64,000 bases of DNA. Origin: Floridanema aerugineum (lineage in GTDB: Bacteria > Cyanobacteriota > Cyanobacteriia > Cyanobacteriales > Aerosakkonemataceae). The notes beneath the pieces are model-generated. The model did not search any database. It saw only the letters and a list, made by a program, of their open reading frames with translations, and was not told where the DNA came from. The position numbers were made by a program, and so were the translations under genes. Location: assembly GCF_041929345.1 (NCBI RefSeq), contig NZ_JBHFNQ010000101.1:23827-87826 (forward strand), written 5' to 3'. Positions 17,469 through 25,000 of this stretch are shown one piece after another (the first letter of the stretch is position 1; every line of letters starts with the position of its first letter).

Positions 17469-18890
17469 TTACATCGGCAGTGCAGCGAGTTCTAAGTCAG
17501 CCTCAACTACATCTGTTGATATTGATTCTGTTTCGATTTCCTCTATTTCTGTGGTTTCTCTTTCCCTAACCGATGGTGAGAATGCCTCATCGGACAATGA
17601 TTCATCTTCAATAGTGTCTGATTCTTCAATAGCTGTTGATGCAGTTTGGGAAGATAATTTACGTCGGGAACGCTGATGTTTTGGAGATTCACCACCAAGT
17701 TCCACTGGCATGACTAAAACTGTAGCAGAAGACAGAGTACTATCCGGTAAATTGATAGTAGCAGGATGATGAGATTCGTTAAAGGAAAAACATAATTCTG
17801 AAGAAGGAATAGCTTTAATAGCTGGGATAAGTACATCAGCATCAAAGCCAATTTGGAAATCGTTACTTTTGATTAACGCAGGTAAAGATTCAGCACCAGA
17901 ACCAATATCTTTGCCTTCCACATATAGAGAAAGAACTTGCTCAGTGGGATTGAGAACTAAACGAATAATTTTGTGTTTGTCGAAAGTAGCAAGGCGAGTC
18001 ACGGCAGCTAAAATTTGTTGAGAACTGACAGAAACTTCTCGACTCCAAGAAGAAGGTATCAATTGTTGATAATCAGGATAACTTCCAGCCAAAGCGCGAC
18101 AAACCAGAGTAAAGTTAGCGCCGCTAAAGATAATTTGGCTATCATTACAAAGCAGTTGAACCGGGAAATCATCCTTGGTTTCTGTAGGATTACCCAAAAG
18201 CTTTTGTAACTCTTTTAAAGCAGCTTTGGGAACAGTGATAGCTAAACTAGTTGGAGAAGGAGAAGAGGATTTCCTTTTACTTTTTGGTTTCTTTTCATTC
18301 GATGATTCTGGTTGCTCGCCATGACTATGAAGAGAATCTTTAACAACAGCCAGAGATTTGCTATTAGTAGCAGCGAATTCCACACGCTGGGCTGACACAG
18401 TTAACCGAACACCAGAGAGAACTAACTTAGTTTCATCAGAAGCAGTGGCAAACAAAGTAGTTTTTAATCCCCGCGCTAGGACACTGGCAGTTAGTATAGC
18501 AGAACTACCTGTAGATGGTTCTATGGTAGGTAATTGAGGAAAATCGGATGCTGCCATACCTCGAAAATTGTAGCGTTTACCAGAACAGGTTAATGTAGCT
18601 TCCTGTTTATCTGGTTGAATAGTAAACGACAATTCTTCCTCTTTTGGCAAAGAAGAAATAATGTTGGATAAATGTTTAGCTGGGATTGTAAAACTACCTT
18701 CAATCTCAACAGATACTTCCAAATGTGCGGTAATACCCAAACTCAGGTCGAAAGCGCCAATTTCTAATTTTTCGTTAGATGCTTTGAGGAGAACATTAGC
18801 AAGAATGGGATGATTTGGTTTACTCGGTATTGCACCCATGACTGTATCGAGTGCGGCATCGAATTGCTTGGCAGTACAAGAGAATTTCAT
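17469..18890 (-). CDS. dnaN: DNA polymerase III beta sliding clamp, extended (473 aa)
   Basis: Ring-shaped processivity clamp. The start was set at MKFSCTAKQF, the usual DnaN beginning, rather than the longer upstream frame. Clamp domains are visible, with PSKPNHPILANVLL near residue 30, FRGMAASDFPQLP in domain 1 and the domain 3 end VLVMPVEL matching the usual 'VMPMRL' terminus. Two additions are unusual. A basic Ser/Lys-rich insert (EKKPKSKRKSSSPSP) sits between domains 1 and 2. A ~78-residue tail after the clamp end changes from basic (HQRSRRK) to strongly acidic. The usual length is about 370-390. It sits in a replication cluster with dnaX and a polymerase, and a protein ending QLTLF, a clamp-binding motif, is encoded in the PRTRC operon of the same window. 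Confidence 0.9.
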   Translation of the reverse strand: MKFSCTAKQFDAALDTVMGAIPSKPNHPILANVLLKASNEKLEIGAFDLSLGITAHLEVSVEIEGSFTIPAKHLSNIISSLPKEEELSFTIQPDKQEATLTCSGKRYNFRGMAASDFPQLPTIEPSTGSSAILTASVLARGLKTTLFATASDETKLVLSGVRLTVSAQRVEFAATNSKSLAVVKDSLHSHGEQPESSNEKKPKSKRKSSSPSPTSLAITVPKAALKELQKLLGNPTETKDDFPVQLLCNDSQIIFSGANFTLVCRALAGSYPDYQQLIPSSWSREVSVSSQQILAAVTRLATFDKHKIIRLVLNPTEQVLSLYVEGKDIGSGAESLPALIKSNDFQIGFDADVLIPAIKAIPSSELCFSFNESHHPATINLPDSTLSSATVLVMPVELGGESPKHQRSRRKLSSQTASTAIEESDTIEDESLSDEAFSPSVRERETTEIEEIETESISTDVVEADLELAALPM

Positions 18891-18945
18891 AGTAGTAAGT
18901 TGAATGTAGTGCAAGTAATGAAAAGCTTTATCCACTCCAAAAACT

Positions 18946-19027
18946 GGGGGATAGGTGTTAGGGTCGGGGTGTAGGGGTTAGGGAAGAGAAGAATTCCCCT
19001 AACCCCCAACCCCAACCCCCAACACCC
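18946..19027. repeat. G-rich/C-rich inverted repeat with G-quadruplex potential
   Basis: Five G-runs lie on the plus strand at 18946-18983. A mirror set of five to six C-runs lies at 18996-19027, so G-runs occur on both strands. GGGGTTAGGG and CCCCTAACCCC can also pair as a hairpin around GAATTC. The element lies just upstream of the clamp start. Similar G-rich intergenic tracts are common in filamentous cyanobacteria. Confidence 0.65.
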
Positions 19028-19031
19028 TGCC

Positions 19032-19901
19032 TTACTGAGCAGGTGGCAGTTGAGCCATTGGGGTAGTGTTACCCGAAAGACCGGGTACAATCAGAGGTTG
19101 AGCAGGTTGCAGAGCTTCCCAGATTTGCTGTTTGCGTTCTAGGTTGAATCCCAGAAAATACTGCTTCCAAGTTTCCAAGCTAGGAACTTCGTGGTTAGCT
19201 ACTTTGCAGGCAGGGCTTTTCTGAGTTGTCCCGGCGAGTTCTCGGACAGTAGTGAAACAAAATACGCACAAGCACTTGAAAAGATTGTTCTTACCCCTAG
19301 CGGCGATGCGGTTACTGATAGCATGGCAAGCGGTCATTTCATCGATGAAAGTCTGCCAATGGGTAGCGAAAGTCGCTTGATTAGCACCGCTAGCCCGGTA
19401 AGACAGTGGGACTTGGTGTAAAGGTTGATTCTGGTCATCAAGCAAGATAACCTCAAAATATTGGGTATTGCCGATATTCTCCTCATCCTTGTATTCCGGT
19501 AAATAGCGTCCCACAATGACCAATTGCTTTGATTCTTTGGTAGCTTTGCGATCGTAAGCTAAAGTAGGAGTTCTAGGACAAACTAACATTCGCACAGAAG
19601 GAGTGAGAAACCCTTGTTCCTCAACTCCAGTAATCTCGAAAGTATAGGTAGTAAGTAACTTTTCGTCAAAGTTGAACCATCCAGCTTTTGCCATTTGGTC
19701 GGCGGGGACAAAGTAGCCGCACTGTTTGGGAGTTGTACCCCGCAATGCCTGGATGCGCGGTAGTCTGGCATTGGGGTCAAGGTACATTGGGTCAGCAAAC
19801 TCGTCCCGTTCTAACTCGATTTCTGGAGTTTCCAATGCAGTCGGAGTAGTGCTGGGTGCTGAAGTGGCAGACTGGTTTGATTGAGATGCTTTGTCTTTCA
19901 C
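19032..19901 (-). CDS. Conserved cyanobacterial protein, DUF5895-like (289 aa)
   Basis: Function unknown. It begins with a low-complexity Ser/Thr/Gln tail of about 30 residues. A conserved core follows (PRIQALRGTTPKQCGYFVP, AGWFNF), resembling as far as I remember a family called DUF5895 that occurs on cyanobacterial plasmids. A cysteine cluster around residue 205 (CLCVFC) and another Cys further on could bind metal. The tail is Pro/Gln-rich. The start is GTG; no strong ribosome binding site is seen. It sits upstream of dnaN in the same direction and is flanked on both sides by G-rich repeats. A role in replication or DNA binding is inferred from context only. Confidence 0.7.
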   Translation of the reverse strand: MKDKASQSNQSATSAPSTTPTALETPEIELERDEFADPMYLDPNARLPRIQALRGTTPKQCGYFVPADQMAKAGWFNFDEKLLTTYTFEITGVEEQGFLTPSVRMLVCPRTPTLAYDRKATKESKQLVIVGRYLPEYKDEENIGNTQYFEVILLDDQNQPLHQVPLSYRASGANQATFATHWQTFIDEMTACHAISNRIAARGKNNLFKCLCVFCFTTVRELAGTTQKSPACKVANHEVPSLETWKQYFLGFNLERKQQIWEALQPAQPLIVPGLSGNTTPMAQLPPAQ

Positions 19902-19933
19902 TGATTTAGAGGTAAATTGTTAATCCCCAAAAG

Positions 19934-19945
19934 GCGCGTCAGCGC
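19934..19945. repeat. GCGCGTCAGCGC hairpin repeat, copy 1
   Basis: Identical 12-base hairpin word directly beside the GGGGACT tract, upstream of the 289-residue gene. Confidence 0.7.
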
Positions 19946-19953
19946 TTTGGACT

Positions 19954-20011
19954 GGGGACTGGGGACTGGGGATTAGGAGACAAGGGGACTAGGGGACTAG
20001 GGGACAGGGGG
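19954..20011 (+). repeat. Tandem GGGGACT tract with G-quadruplex potential
   Basis: GGGGACT and AGGGGACT units repeat eight times or so, giving at least eight G-runs of three or more on the plus strand. It lies just upstream of the 289-residue gene, next to one GCGCGTCAGCGC hairpin. It could form a G-quadruplex in single-stranded DNA. No gene is present in this gap. Confidence 0.65.
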
Positions 20012-20044
20012 ATAAGGAAAATTTTTATCTTCTGCCTTCAGGGA

Positions 20045-20359
20045 CTAAAAAGGAATTTCTTCGTCAGAGTTAGCTGCAATAATTGATGTAGCTTTCTCTG
20101 AGTTATTGGGAATAACCACAGGTACATTTAGGGAGTGCAACTGAGTGATGATATCTTGTTTTTTCGACTCAACTAAAAGCTGTTGGAGTCGAGTTAAATG
20201 AGCGATAATTTCTGACAATTGTTTCAGAGAATGTTGAGTAAACTTGATTTCTAGGTATTCCTGATTATCGAAAATAACCAAACTTTTGAAAGCTGAATTA
20301 TCAAAGGAATTTACCAGACTGTTTGGGGAAACATCGCAGATGAGTTGTTGACGAATCAT
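20045..20359 (-). CDS. Small protein with SSB-like C-terminal tip (104 aa)
   Basis: The last residues are SDEEIPF, which matches the acidic-IPF tip (DDDIPF) that bacterial single-stranded DNA-binding proteins use to recruit replication and repair partners. The rest is about 95 residues: a predicted beta-rich first half (SLVIFDNQEYLEIKF) and a helical stretch (LKQLSEIIAHLTRLQQLL). It is too short and too divergent for me to call a normal OB-fold SSB. It lies in the replication cluster. It is either a divergent mini-SSB or a protein that mimics the SSB tail to recruit or titrate partners. ATG start; function inferred. Confidence 0.65.
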   Translation of the reverse strand: MIRQQLICDVSPNSLVNSFDNSAFKSLVIFDNQEYLEIKFTQHSLKQLSEIIAHLTRLQQLLVESKKQDIITQLHSLNVPVVIPNNSEKATSIIAANSDEEIPF

Positions 20360-20370
20360 ATTCGGAGTAG

Positions 20371-20568
20371 TTAATAATGTAAATCGATGTCAGTATCACC
20401 GATATGAGAGTAATCCCACATCTCGTACCATTCTTTTTCTCGTTCATCCATTTCTGCGGCGGCGTTTGATGTGTGACCACATTCGTCGGACGGCGGTGTG
20501 GAGGTTATTGTTTTTGACAAAAATAAGGGAATAGAAGTGGATGGAGGAGATGAGGTTTTTTGTGACAT
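20371..20568 (-). CDS. Small acidic hypothetical protein
   Basis: A 65-residue frame starting MSQKTSSPPST, with a Ser/Pro-rich first half and an acidic, tryptophan-containing second half (EREKEWYEMWDYSHIG). The start was placed at the inner ATG rather than the longer upstream reading. It is 11 bases from the SSB-tail gene, probably in one transcript. No family recognised. It could be a small interaction peptide; evidence is limited to frame, spacing and composition. Confidence 0.45.
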   Translation of the reverse strand: MSQKTSSPPSTSIPLFLSKTITSTPPSDECGHTSNAAAEMDEREKEWYEMWDYSHIGDTDIDLHY

Positions 20569-20606
20569 AATGGTGAAGTTCTCATAGCAATACATCACAA
20601 TTCATA

Positions 20607-20618
20607 GCGCGTCAGCGC
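20607..20618. repeat. GCGCGTCAGCGC hairpin repeat, copy 2
   Basis: GCGC arms around a GTCA loop, in the gap between two small minus-strand genes. One of six identical copies in the two minus-strand modules. Confidence 0.7.
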
Positions 20619-20650
20619 CTTTAACAATTCAAAAGATAAAATGCTTTCAT

Positions 20651-20875
20651 TCAAAAAATTGACTCTATTTGAGTAGAAGAAGAGTTCATCTTCTTCACTA
20701 AAGAAGTAGCATTGATTATTTTCCATCCTTGTCTGATACAGTTTTCTTTTGCTTGCTCAAAATCCCTGAGTGTTGGCAGCAGTTTGTAACGCACAAAACC
20801 GCCCCTAACCGGAAACACATAGGTTTGCCATCCTTGTGATATTTGTACGTAGCTAACTTGTTTAAACACGCGCAT
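20651..20875 (-). CDS. Small basic hypothetical protein (74 aa)
   Basis: A 74-residue frame (MRVFKQVSYVQISQGWQTYVF) with an antiparallel-beta-looking first half and a helix (LRDFEQAKENCIRQGW) in the second, giving a compact, basic alpha/beta small protein. No named family recognised. It is cotranscribed in sense with the replication cluster. The amphipathic, non-repetitive composition argues for a real gene rather than a shadow frame. Confidence 0.6.
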   Translation of the reverse strand: MRVFKQVSYVQISQGWQTYVFPVRGGFVRYKLLPTLRDFEQAKENCIRQGWKIINATSLVKKMNSSSTQIESIF

Positions 20876-20892
20876 GATTAATACCAGAAAAG

Positions 20893-21015
20893 TTAAGAAA
20901 ACATTTGGTTAGAAATGATTTGTTGATGGATTTTAATTAATTCTCCTAAATTATGAATTGCTCTTCCCAAATTAGCGACGTAGAGAAGCATTTTTGGTGC
21001 ATATTTGATGCTCAA
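20893..21015 (-). CDS. Possible 40-residue protein coupled to the upstream gene
   Basis: A TTG start overlaps the TGA of the 166-residue gene (TTGA overlap), and an in-frame ATG follows eight codons later. The product contains LLYVANLGRAIHNLGELIKIHQQII, an amphipathic helix with a plausible heptad pattern. It is too short for family assignment. Overlap spacing and composition support it weakly; it may also be untranslated sequence. Confidence 0.35.
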   Translation of the reverse strand: MSIKYAPKMLLYVANLGRAIHNLGELIKIHQQIISNQMFS

Positions 21016-21512
21016 TGCCAGTCGGCTGGAAATTTATGTACAAAATCCATAACAAGTTGCAAAGCTAATTGACGTGGCTCTATTTTTAAGTTTGAAGCAA
21101 TCTCCTCAAATCTTAGCTTCTCCTCGACAGTCTCGAAATACATACAAAGCCTTGTATTATCTCTATGAGCACCAATCCCCCATAGTTGGTCACAAACTCC
21201 ATCTTCAGTTGCATCTTTGTTCAATCGGGCAACAAATACAGCAGAGTGAAGAGAAAACTGTCTGAACTGAAATCCTCTTATTGCGTAATCTCGTTGCTTG
21301 CCTTCAAGCAACTCTTTTGCTTCTTCAGCAGTAATAATAGGTGCTTTTCGGATTTCCGGCTCTAACACTTTTTCCCAAATGTTTTTAAAGCGTTCTATAG
21401 CCTGGGTGTCAGTCATTCGTCGTCGAATATCTGAGTCCTCACCAAAAACCTTTGCATCACCCCCTTTGACAAGGTATACCTTACTTTGTGGAAATAGGCT
21501 TTCATCAATCAT
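21012..21512 (-). CDS. Hypothetical protein (166 aa)
   Basis: No family recognised. The N terminus has alternating hydrophobic beta-like segments (KVYLVKGGDAKVFG). A long central helix follows (QAIERFKNIWEKVLEPEIRK), then a region with His, Arg and Asn (WGIGAHRDNTRLCMYF) and a helical end (KLRFEEIASNLKIEPRQLALQLV) that resembles a small helical DNA-binding or dimerisation unit. It is a soluble cytoplasmic protein without signal or membrane segments. It belongs to the replication-type cluster by position and strand. A palindrome about 70-90 bases upstream may be its operator. Confidence 0.65.
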   Translation of the reverse strand: MIDESLFPQSKVYLVKGGDAKVFGEDSDIRRRMTDTQAIERFKNIWEKVLEPEIRKAPIITAEEAKELLEGKQRDYAIRGFQFRQFSLHSAVFVARLNKDATEDGVCDQLWGIGAHRDNTRLCMYFETVEEKLRFEEIASNLKIEPRQLALQLVMDFVHKFPADWH

Positions 21513-21580
21513 TCTGAGTACCTTAACAGATTCTATTGGATGTAGTATTGTAGCATTTTTAACTTATTTTATACTGTTCC

Positions 21581-21599
21581 TGTTTCACTCCCTGAAACA
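21581..21599. promoter_or_regulatory. Operator-like palindrome TGTTTCA-n5-TGAAACA
   Basis: A perfect 7-bp inverted repeat with a 5-base centre, about 70-90 bases upstream of the 166-residue gene. A TATAAAAT and a TACAAT box lie between it and the start on the minus strand. The layout fits a repressor site near a -35 region, but the binding protein is unknown. Confidence 0.4.
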
Positions 21600-21769
21600 A
21601 AAACATCAAAAAAATTCCTTGCCTAAGTGTAAGATGCACTCTAGGCGGTTGAAAATATTTAATAGCAAAAAAAATGTTAAGCTTTTATCGTAGGGGAACA
21701 TAGAAATTGTTGTGTCCAGACTTATTGTAAGCCTGGACAAAGTGAAGCAAGGAGCAAGGTTGGTAAAAC

Positions 21770-22345
21770 TTAACTAAGACGAAGATGCTTACCTCTAGGC
21801 ATTAACTTGGCAATTAAACGACCGTTACTATCATAAAGCTCTCCGGTAACAGAAGCGATCGCATCTTCCCTTATAAGTTTCGTATCCAAAGTAGGAACAA
21901 GTTTGAGATATGTATGAGGAAATTCTTCAGGTTTTAGTTCTGGGTTAATCCACACTTGAGGTTTTCCACCATTATGACAAAGAGATATTTTGCTCAGTTT
22001 TCCCTCTAGCTTGCGTCCGCGTTCACCTAACTGTTCGACGCGGCGTTCCATGAATCCCAAAAGTTTCTCTGTCAGCCATGAAATCGCTGTTGAATCTTGT
22101 TTAGCTAAACCAGCAATACGTTGCGATTCTGACTGTCGAAATTCTCGATTAGCTTTGAGACAATTAATCCGAGCAACATAGCTATCAATTTTATGTTCGA
22201 GAACAGGTTCTAACTCTTCAAAAATTGCTGATGCTATGGCTCTTTCTTCTGGGTTATCCGACTCTAGATATTGTGTGAGTAGTTCCAGCTGTTGTTCTAG
22301 ATCGTCTAGGGTTTCTTTAACAGGTTTAATGGGCGTAGTAGTCAT
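21770..22345 (-). CDS. Siphovirus Gp157-like protein (191 aa)
   Basis: The helical N-terminal half (LDDLEQQLELLTQYLESD, EHKIDSYVARINCLKANREFRQSESQRI) leads to a C-terminal part with ISLCHNGGKPQVWINPELKPEEF, the 'valine/leucine..NP' strand and 'IPxEY'-like stretch typical of the phage Gp157 family. That family occurs next to phage recombination and SSB genes and has been linked to phage resistance or single-strand annealing modules; its activity is unclear. Neighbours here include an SSB-tail protein and a PD-(D/E)XK-like gene, which fits such a module. ATG start, three bases from the upstream gene's stop. Confidence 0.75.
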   Translation of the reverse strand: MTTTPIKPVKETLDDLEQQLELLTQYLESDNPEERAIASAIFEELEPVLEHKIDSYVARINCLKANREFRQSESQRIAGLAKQDSTAISWLTEKLLGFMERRVEQLGERGRKLEGKLSKISLCHNGGKPQVWINPELKPEEFPHTYLKLVPTLDTKLIREDAIASVTGELYDSNGRLIAKLMPRGKHLRLS

Positions 22346-22347
22346 AA

Positions 22348-22674
22348 TTATCGATTATTTCCCTTGCGATTGTTAGAGGTAGCTAACGCTGGTTCTTCAA
22401 GCCGATCGGGAGTAGAAGTTAGGGCAATTGAGGAGTTAGAATTGAGGGTAGCCTCGATAATATCAGCACCAGATTCTTTGGCAAGCATAGTCAGCAAAGC
22501 TTCTACTTGTGCATCAGTGAGATTGGGAGTATTACGTCGAATCTCTAGGGATTTCATCAATTTCCAGACAGCTAAAGCTTCATTAGGAGTAGCTTGTTGG
22601 ATTGCTAATCGAATTGAGCGAATTAGTTTTTCAGTAGCACGACGCAGTTTAGTTTCGTTATCGGTAGAACTCAT
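22348..22674 (-). CDS. Hypothetical helical protein (108 aa)
   Basis: An all-helical small protein (KLRRATEKLIRSIRLAIQQ, NEALAVWKLMKSLEIRR, DAQVEALLTMLAKES) with a Ser/Asn-rich tail. No family recognised. It directly precedes the Gp157-like gene with a two-base gap, so the two are translated from one transcript and may act together. An antisense frame on the plus strand is a shadow. Confidence 0.65.
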   Translation of the reverse strand: MSSTDNETKLRRATEKLIRSIRLAIQQATPNEALAVWKLMKSLEIRRNTPNLTDAQVEALLTMLAKESGADIIEATLNSNSSIALTSTPDRLEEPALATSNNRKGNNR

Positions 22675-22706
22675 GGTAAAAATGTATTTTCATTCACTTT
22701 TATGGG

Positions 22707-22718
22707 GCGCGTCAGCGC
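22707..22718. repeat. GCGCGTCAGCGC hairpin repeat, copy 3
   Basis: Identical hairpin word in the gap between the 108-residue gene and the 98-residue gene. Confidence 0.7.
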
Positions 22719-22801
22719 TGGAGCGAGAAAAAATTAGAGAAAACAAAGCTGTTTTATAGACAGCCTTGTTTGCTCAAAAAATGGTAAAATCAACAAGTGA
22801 A

Positions 22802-23098
22802 TTATGGTGATTGTTGGTTCAATTGTGACAAAATTAGTTCAGTGGGACATTGCCAAATTTTGCATTCCCAAGCATATTGGGAAAGACGTTGGCTTTCTCT
22901 AACGATCGCTGCTGATACTTGCGAGCGATGTTGTGCCATAAATTCCAGGGCTTTTTCTTTAGTATCGAAGCCGAAATATGATGTTTTTCTCTTACCTTTT
23001 GGATCGGTGATGGTGGCGATAGATTTGGAGAGAACATTTAAATTCCAACCATCTCCCAAAGGAATTTTTTGGTAGTTAATTTGAGCTAAGGAAATCAT
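22802..23098 (-). CDS. Small hypothetical protein (98 aa)
   Basis: A 98-residue alpha/beta protein. The N-terminal half looks like paired strands (WNLNVLSKSIATITDPKGKRKTSYFGF), then a helix (TKEKALEFMAQHRSQVSAAI) and a tail with Cys and Trp. The strand-turn-helix layout resembles small DNA-binding domains of integrase type, but I would not assign it. It competes with a plus-strand frame over the same bases; the minus-strand product is the more protein-like and is in register with the cluster. Confidence 0.55.
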   Translation of the reverse strand: MISLAQINYQKIPLGDGWNLNVLSKSIATITDPKGKRKTSYFGFDTKEKALEFMAQHRSQVSAAIVRESQRLSQYAWECKIWQCPTELILSQLNQQSP

Positions 23099-23148
23099 TC
23101 GATTTGGGGTTGAAGAATTGAACTTGTAGGTAAATCTGGCGTTTCAAT

Positions 23149-23976
23149 CTAGATCTCAACTTCGGGAACGGAGTCTATGTATTCTTTGATTGTTAATTTC
23201 CCCGAAAGAAATTGACTCAAAGAGTCTTCAATAGTCGCATTGGTTTCTGGAACAGGTGGTGAAAGTGTGAACTCTTTAGGAGATGATTGTATGGTAGGGC
23301 GATCAGCAAATGTGGATGTAAATAAAGAATTGTGAGAATGTTGGTTATTCTCGTTGTTTCCACTAGTGACAACTGCTTTTGGAAAGAGTTCGGGAAGTTT
23401 GGATAAAGTTCGCTCTAATCTGGTTTGGAAAGCTAACAAAGCTTGATTGGAGTAGTGGATAGAAAATTTCATGGGAAGCGTTGAGTGGTTAAGAAGCCAG
23501 TAACTCAGTTGAATTTGTTCGGGTAAATAAGTATCAGTTTGTGCCATGAGAAATAAGTCCAACTCAGTTCTCCATTGCCATTGGATATCTGTTAAATTAA
23601 ATTGGGAATCTGTTGTCCAATTGACAATTTCAAGTTGCTCAGAGTTAGAGATAATCAGGTCAAAATTAGACGTGAGGATTACATCGCCATAGAAATAATC
23701 AACCTGATGAGAATAGCTTCTCCAAGTATTTGCTTCTTCACACCATATTTCGGGAGCCAACAATTGCAATCCAGAAAACCATTGCTTTAGTTGAGAGTGA
23801 TTATTAAGCAATGAATCAATGGGCATACCCATTAATGATTGCTGCATAATTAAATGAAATTGTTCGCCCAAGCATCTAGCAGAAGCGGATGCTGGACTAA
23901 TGATTTCAGAAGAGTAAAGATACCCGGAATTTTCTAGGTGGAATAAATCTTCTGCATTAAGACGCAGATAGTTCAT
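23149..23976 (-). CDS. PD-(D/E)XK nuclease-family protein, active site apparently lost (275 aa)
   Basis: Resembles the ~260-residue cyanobacterial PD-(D/E)XK (RecB/Cas4-like) family. Matching landmarks are GEQFHLIMQQSLMGMP, SNFDLIISNSEQLEIVNWTT and the helix TDTYLPEQIQLSYWLL. In active relatives the middle motif reads about 'DLLIADN..ILDWKT', with Asp and Lys coordinating metal and catalysis. Here the second Asp is Asn and the Lys is Thr, so nuclease activity is doubtful. A ~70-residue Ser/Asn/Pro-rich C-terminal tail ends in a helix. It may act as a structural or DNA-binding relative. It clusters with a Gp157-like gene. Confidence 0.65.
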   Translation of the reverse strand: MNYLRLNAEDLFHLENSGYLYSSEIISPASASARCLGEQFHLIMQQSLMGMPIDSLLNNHSQLKQWFSGLQLLAPEIWCEEANTWRSYSHQVDYFYGDVILTSNFDLIISNSEQLEIVNWTTDSQFNLTDIQWQWRTELDLFLMAQTDTYLPEQIQLSYWLLNHSTLPMKFSIHYSNQALLAFQTRLERTLSKLPELFPKAVVTSGNNENNQHSHNSLFTSTFADRPTIQSSPKEFTLSPPVPETNATIEDSLSQFLSGKLTIKEYIDSVPEVEI

Positions 23977-24004
23977 AAGGGCTTGGCGGTTGCTATGTTT
24001 AGAG

Positions 24005-24406
24005 CTAAACTGTTTTAAGACGGCGTGAGGGTAACTGACAAAAATTAAAGATAGTGGCGGGTATAAGTTCGCTTTGACTGGTTTTGGGTATGTAGACTAA
24101 AACAGTTATTTTCAATTGCTTGTTGTGGAATTTTTCCAGCAATTTTAAAAGTGTCAGATAATTAACATTTTCCGAAAAATCCAGAAATAAAATAGTCGGA
24201 AAATAGCCATCAAATAACTGTTGCAACCATAGTTCGCCAGTTCGTTTTAGAGGAAAATGCGGGTAACTGCCATCCCACACAGGTCTTTTGATTAAATTGG
24301 AAAGTGCTTGGGCAGTTAGCCGTTTTTTAGGTAAAGTTTTTGAGTTAAAGAATTCAGGAGAATTAGTGAGGTACATTGGAGATTTTAGTAATGCGCTGTG
24401 AACCAT
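24005..24406 (-). CDS. Hypothetical protein (133 aa)
   Basis: No family recognised. The first 50 residues are basic and loop-rich (KKRLTAQALSNLIKRPVWDG). The rest has a strand-helix-strand pattern (TILFLDFSENVNYLTLLKLLEKF, LKITVLVYIP) that resembles one half of a Rossmann-like or receiver-type fold. ATG start; an inner ATG ten codons on is possible. It lies 28 bases from the PD-(D/E)XK-like gene in the same direction. Confidence 0.55.
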   Translation of the reverse strand: MVHSALLKSPMYLTNSPEFFNSKTLPKKRLTAQALSNLIKRPVWDGSYPHFPLKRTGELWLQQLFDGYFPTILFLDFSENVNYLTLLKLLEKFHNKQLKITVLVYIPKTSQSELIPATIFNFCQLPSRRLKTV

Positions 24407-24413
24407 TTTTTTT

Positions 24414-24425
24414 GCGCGTCAGCGC
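24414..24425. repeat. GCGCGTCAGCGC hairpin repeat, copy 4
   Basis: Identical hairpin word just upstream of the 133-residue gene's start. Confidence 0.7.
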
Positions 24426-24485
24426 AATTAAAACCTGAAAAAAACTGCTGTGTCACAAACAATACCGGAAACAGTATTATTTTGG

Positions 24486-25000
24486 CTAATACCAATTAAG
24501 AAAAGTACTTCGAGTGTCAGAGAATCTGACTTCAACTTGCGGAGAATTAAGGGTTTTTAGTAGCTGTCGATCGATCTCTGGCTCAGGAAAATCAAGCTCA
24601 CTATTTGGGTCAATCAAAGGTAATTCTGGATAATTGATGAGAAATTCTGTGGGATTCACTTTATCAGGTAAAGGAAGTGCTTCAAACTCATAAGTAAACC
24701 AATGTCTTCCACTTCTGGAATGCTGTGGAACTAAAGTAATGCGAGTGAGATGGTTGAGTAAATCATTGTACTGTCTTTGATAATTAAGAAAAGGTCGTAA
24801 AGCATCAGATTGCCCACTGTTAAGTAAAGCAAAACTCCAAAAACGCGATCGAGGAAGCACAAACTAATCCAATCCTGAGCGGGCTGATTTTGATATGGGG
24901 TGCCGTAAACTGAAGGAGTAGCATGGAGAATAATTGCATCCAAATAGTCGGGGATTTCTATCAGACTGCTATAGCTTACTCGGTAAATTTTGCCGAATCT
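24486..25000 (-). pseudogene. Frameshifted orphan gene at the edge of the replication module
   Basis: Two overlapping frames read as one protein. The first part runs IEIPDYLDAIILHATPSVYG to PAQDWISL in one frame. The second continues LPRSRFWSFALLNSGQSD to the stop in another frame. Adding one base near 24862 would join them. The first part has no ATG or GTG and is preceded by an in-frame stop, so the 5' end is missing too. The second half could be made alone from a GTG (124 residues), but the joined reading is smoother. Family not recognised. It ends where the plus-strand CHAT block begins, which suggests damage at an insertion boundary. Confidence 0.6.

Noticed and set aside
18891..18935. 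Longer DnaN start
   Set aside because: The extra 15 residues precede the usual MKF start of the clamp and lack support.
21298..21693. 131-residue plus-strand gene
   Set aside because: Antisense to the 166-residue gene over most of its length, with low-complexity sequence and no ribosome binding site.
22364..22759. 131-residue plus-strand gene
   Set aside because: Antisense to the helical 108-residue gene; composition typical of a shadow frame.
22797..23075. 92-residue plus-strand gene
   Set aside because: Overlaps the 98-residue minus-strand frame, which fits the cluster direction and has better protein character.
24731..24943. 70-residue minus-strand gene with a membrane-like end
   Set aside because: The end is the wrong frame after the shift; the first half belongs to the frameshifted pseudogene.
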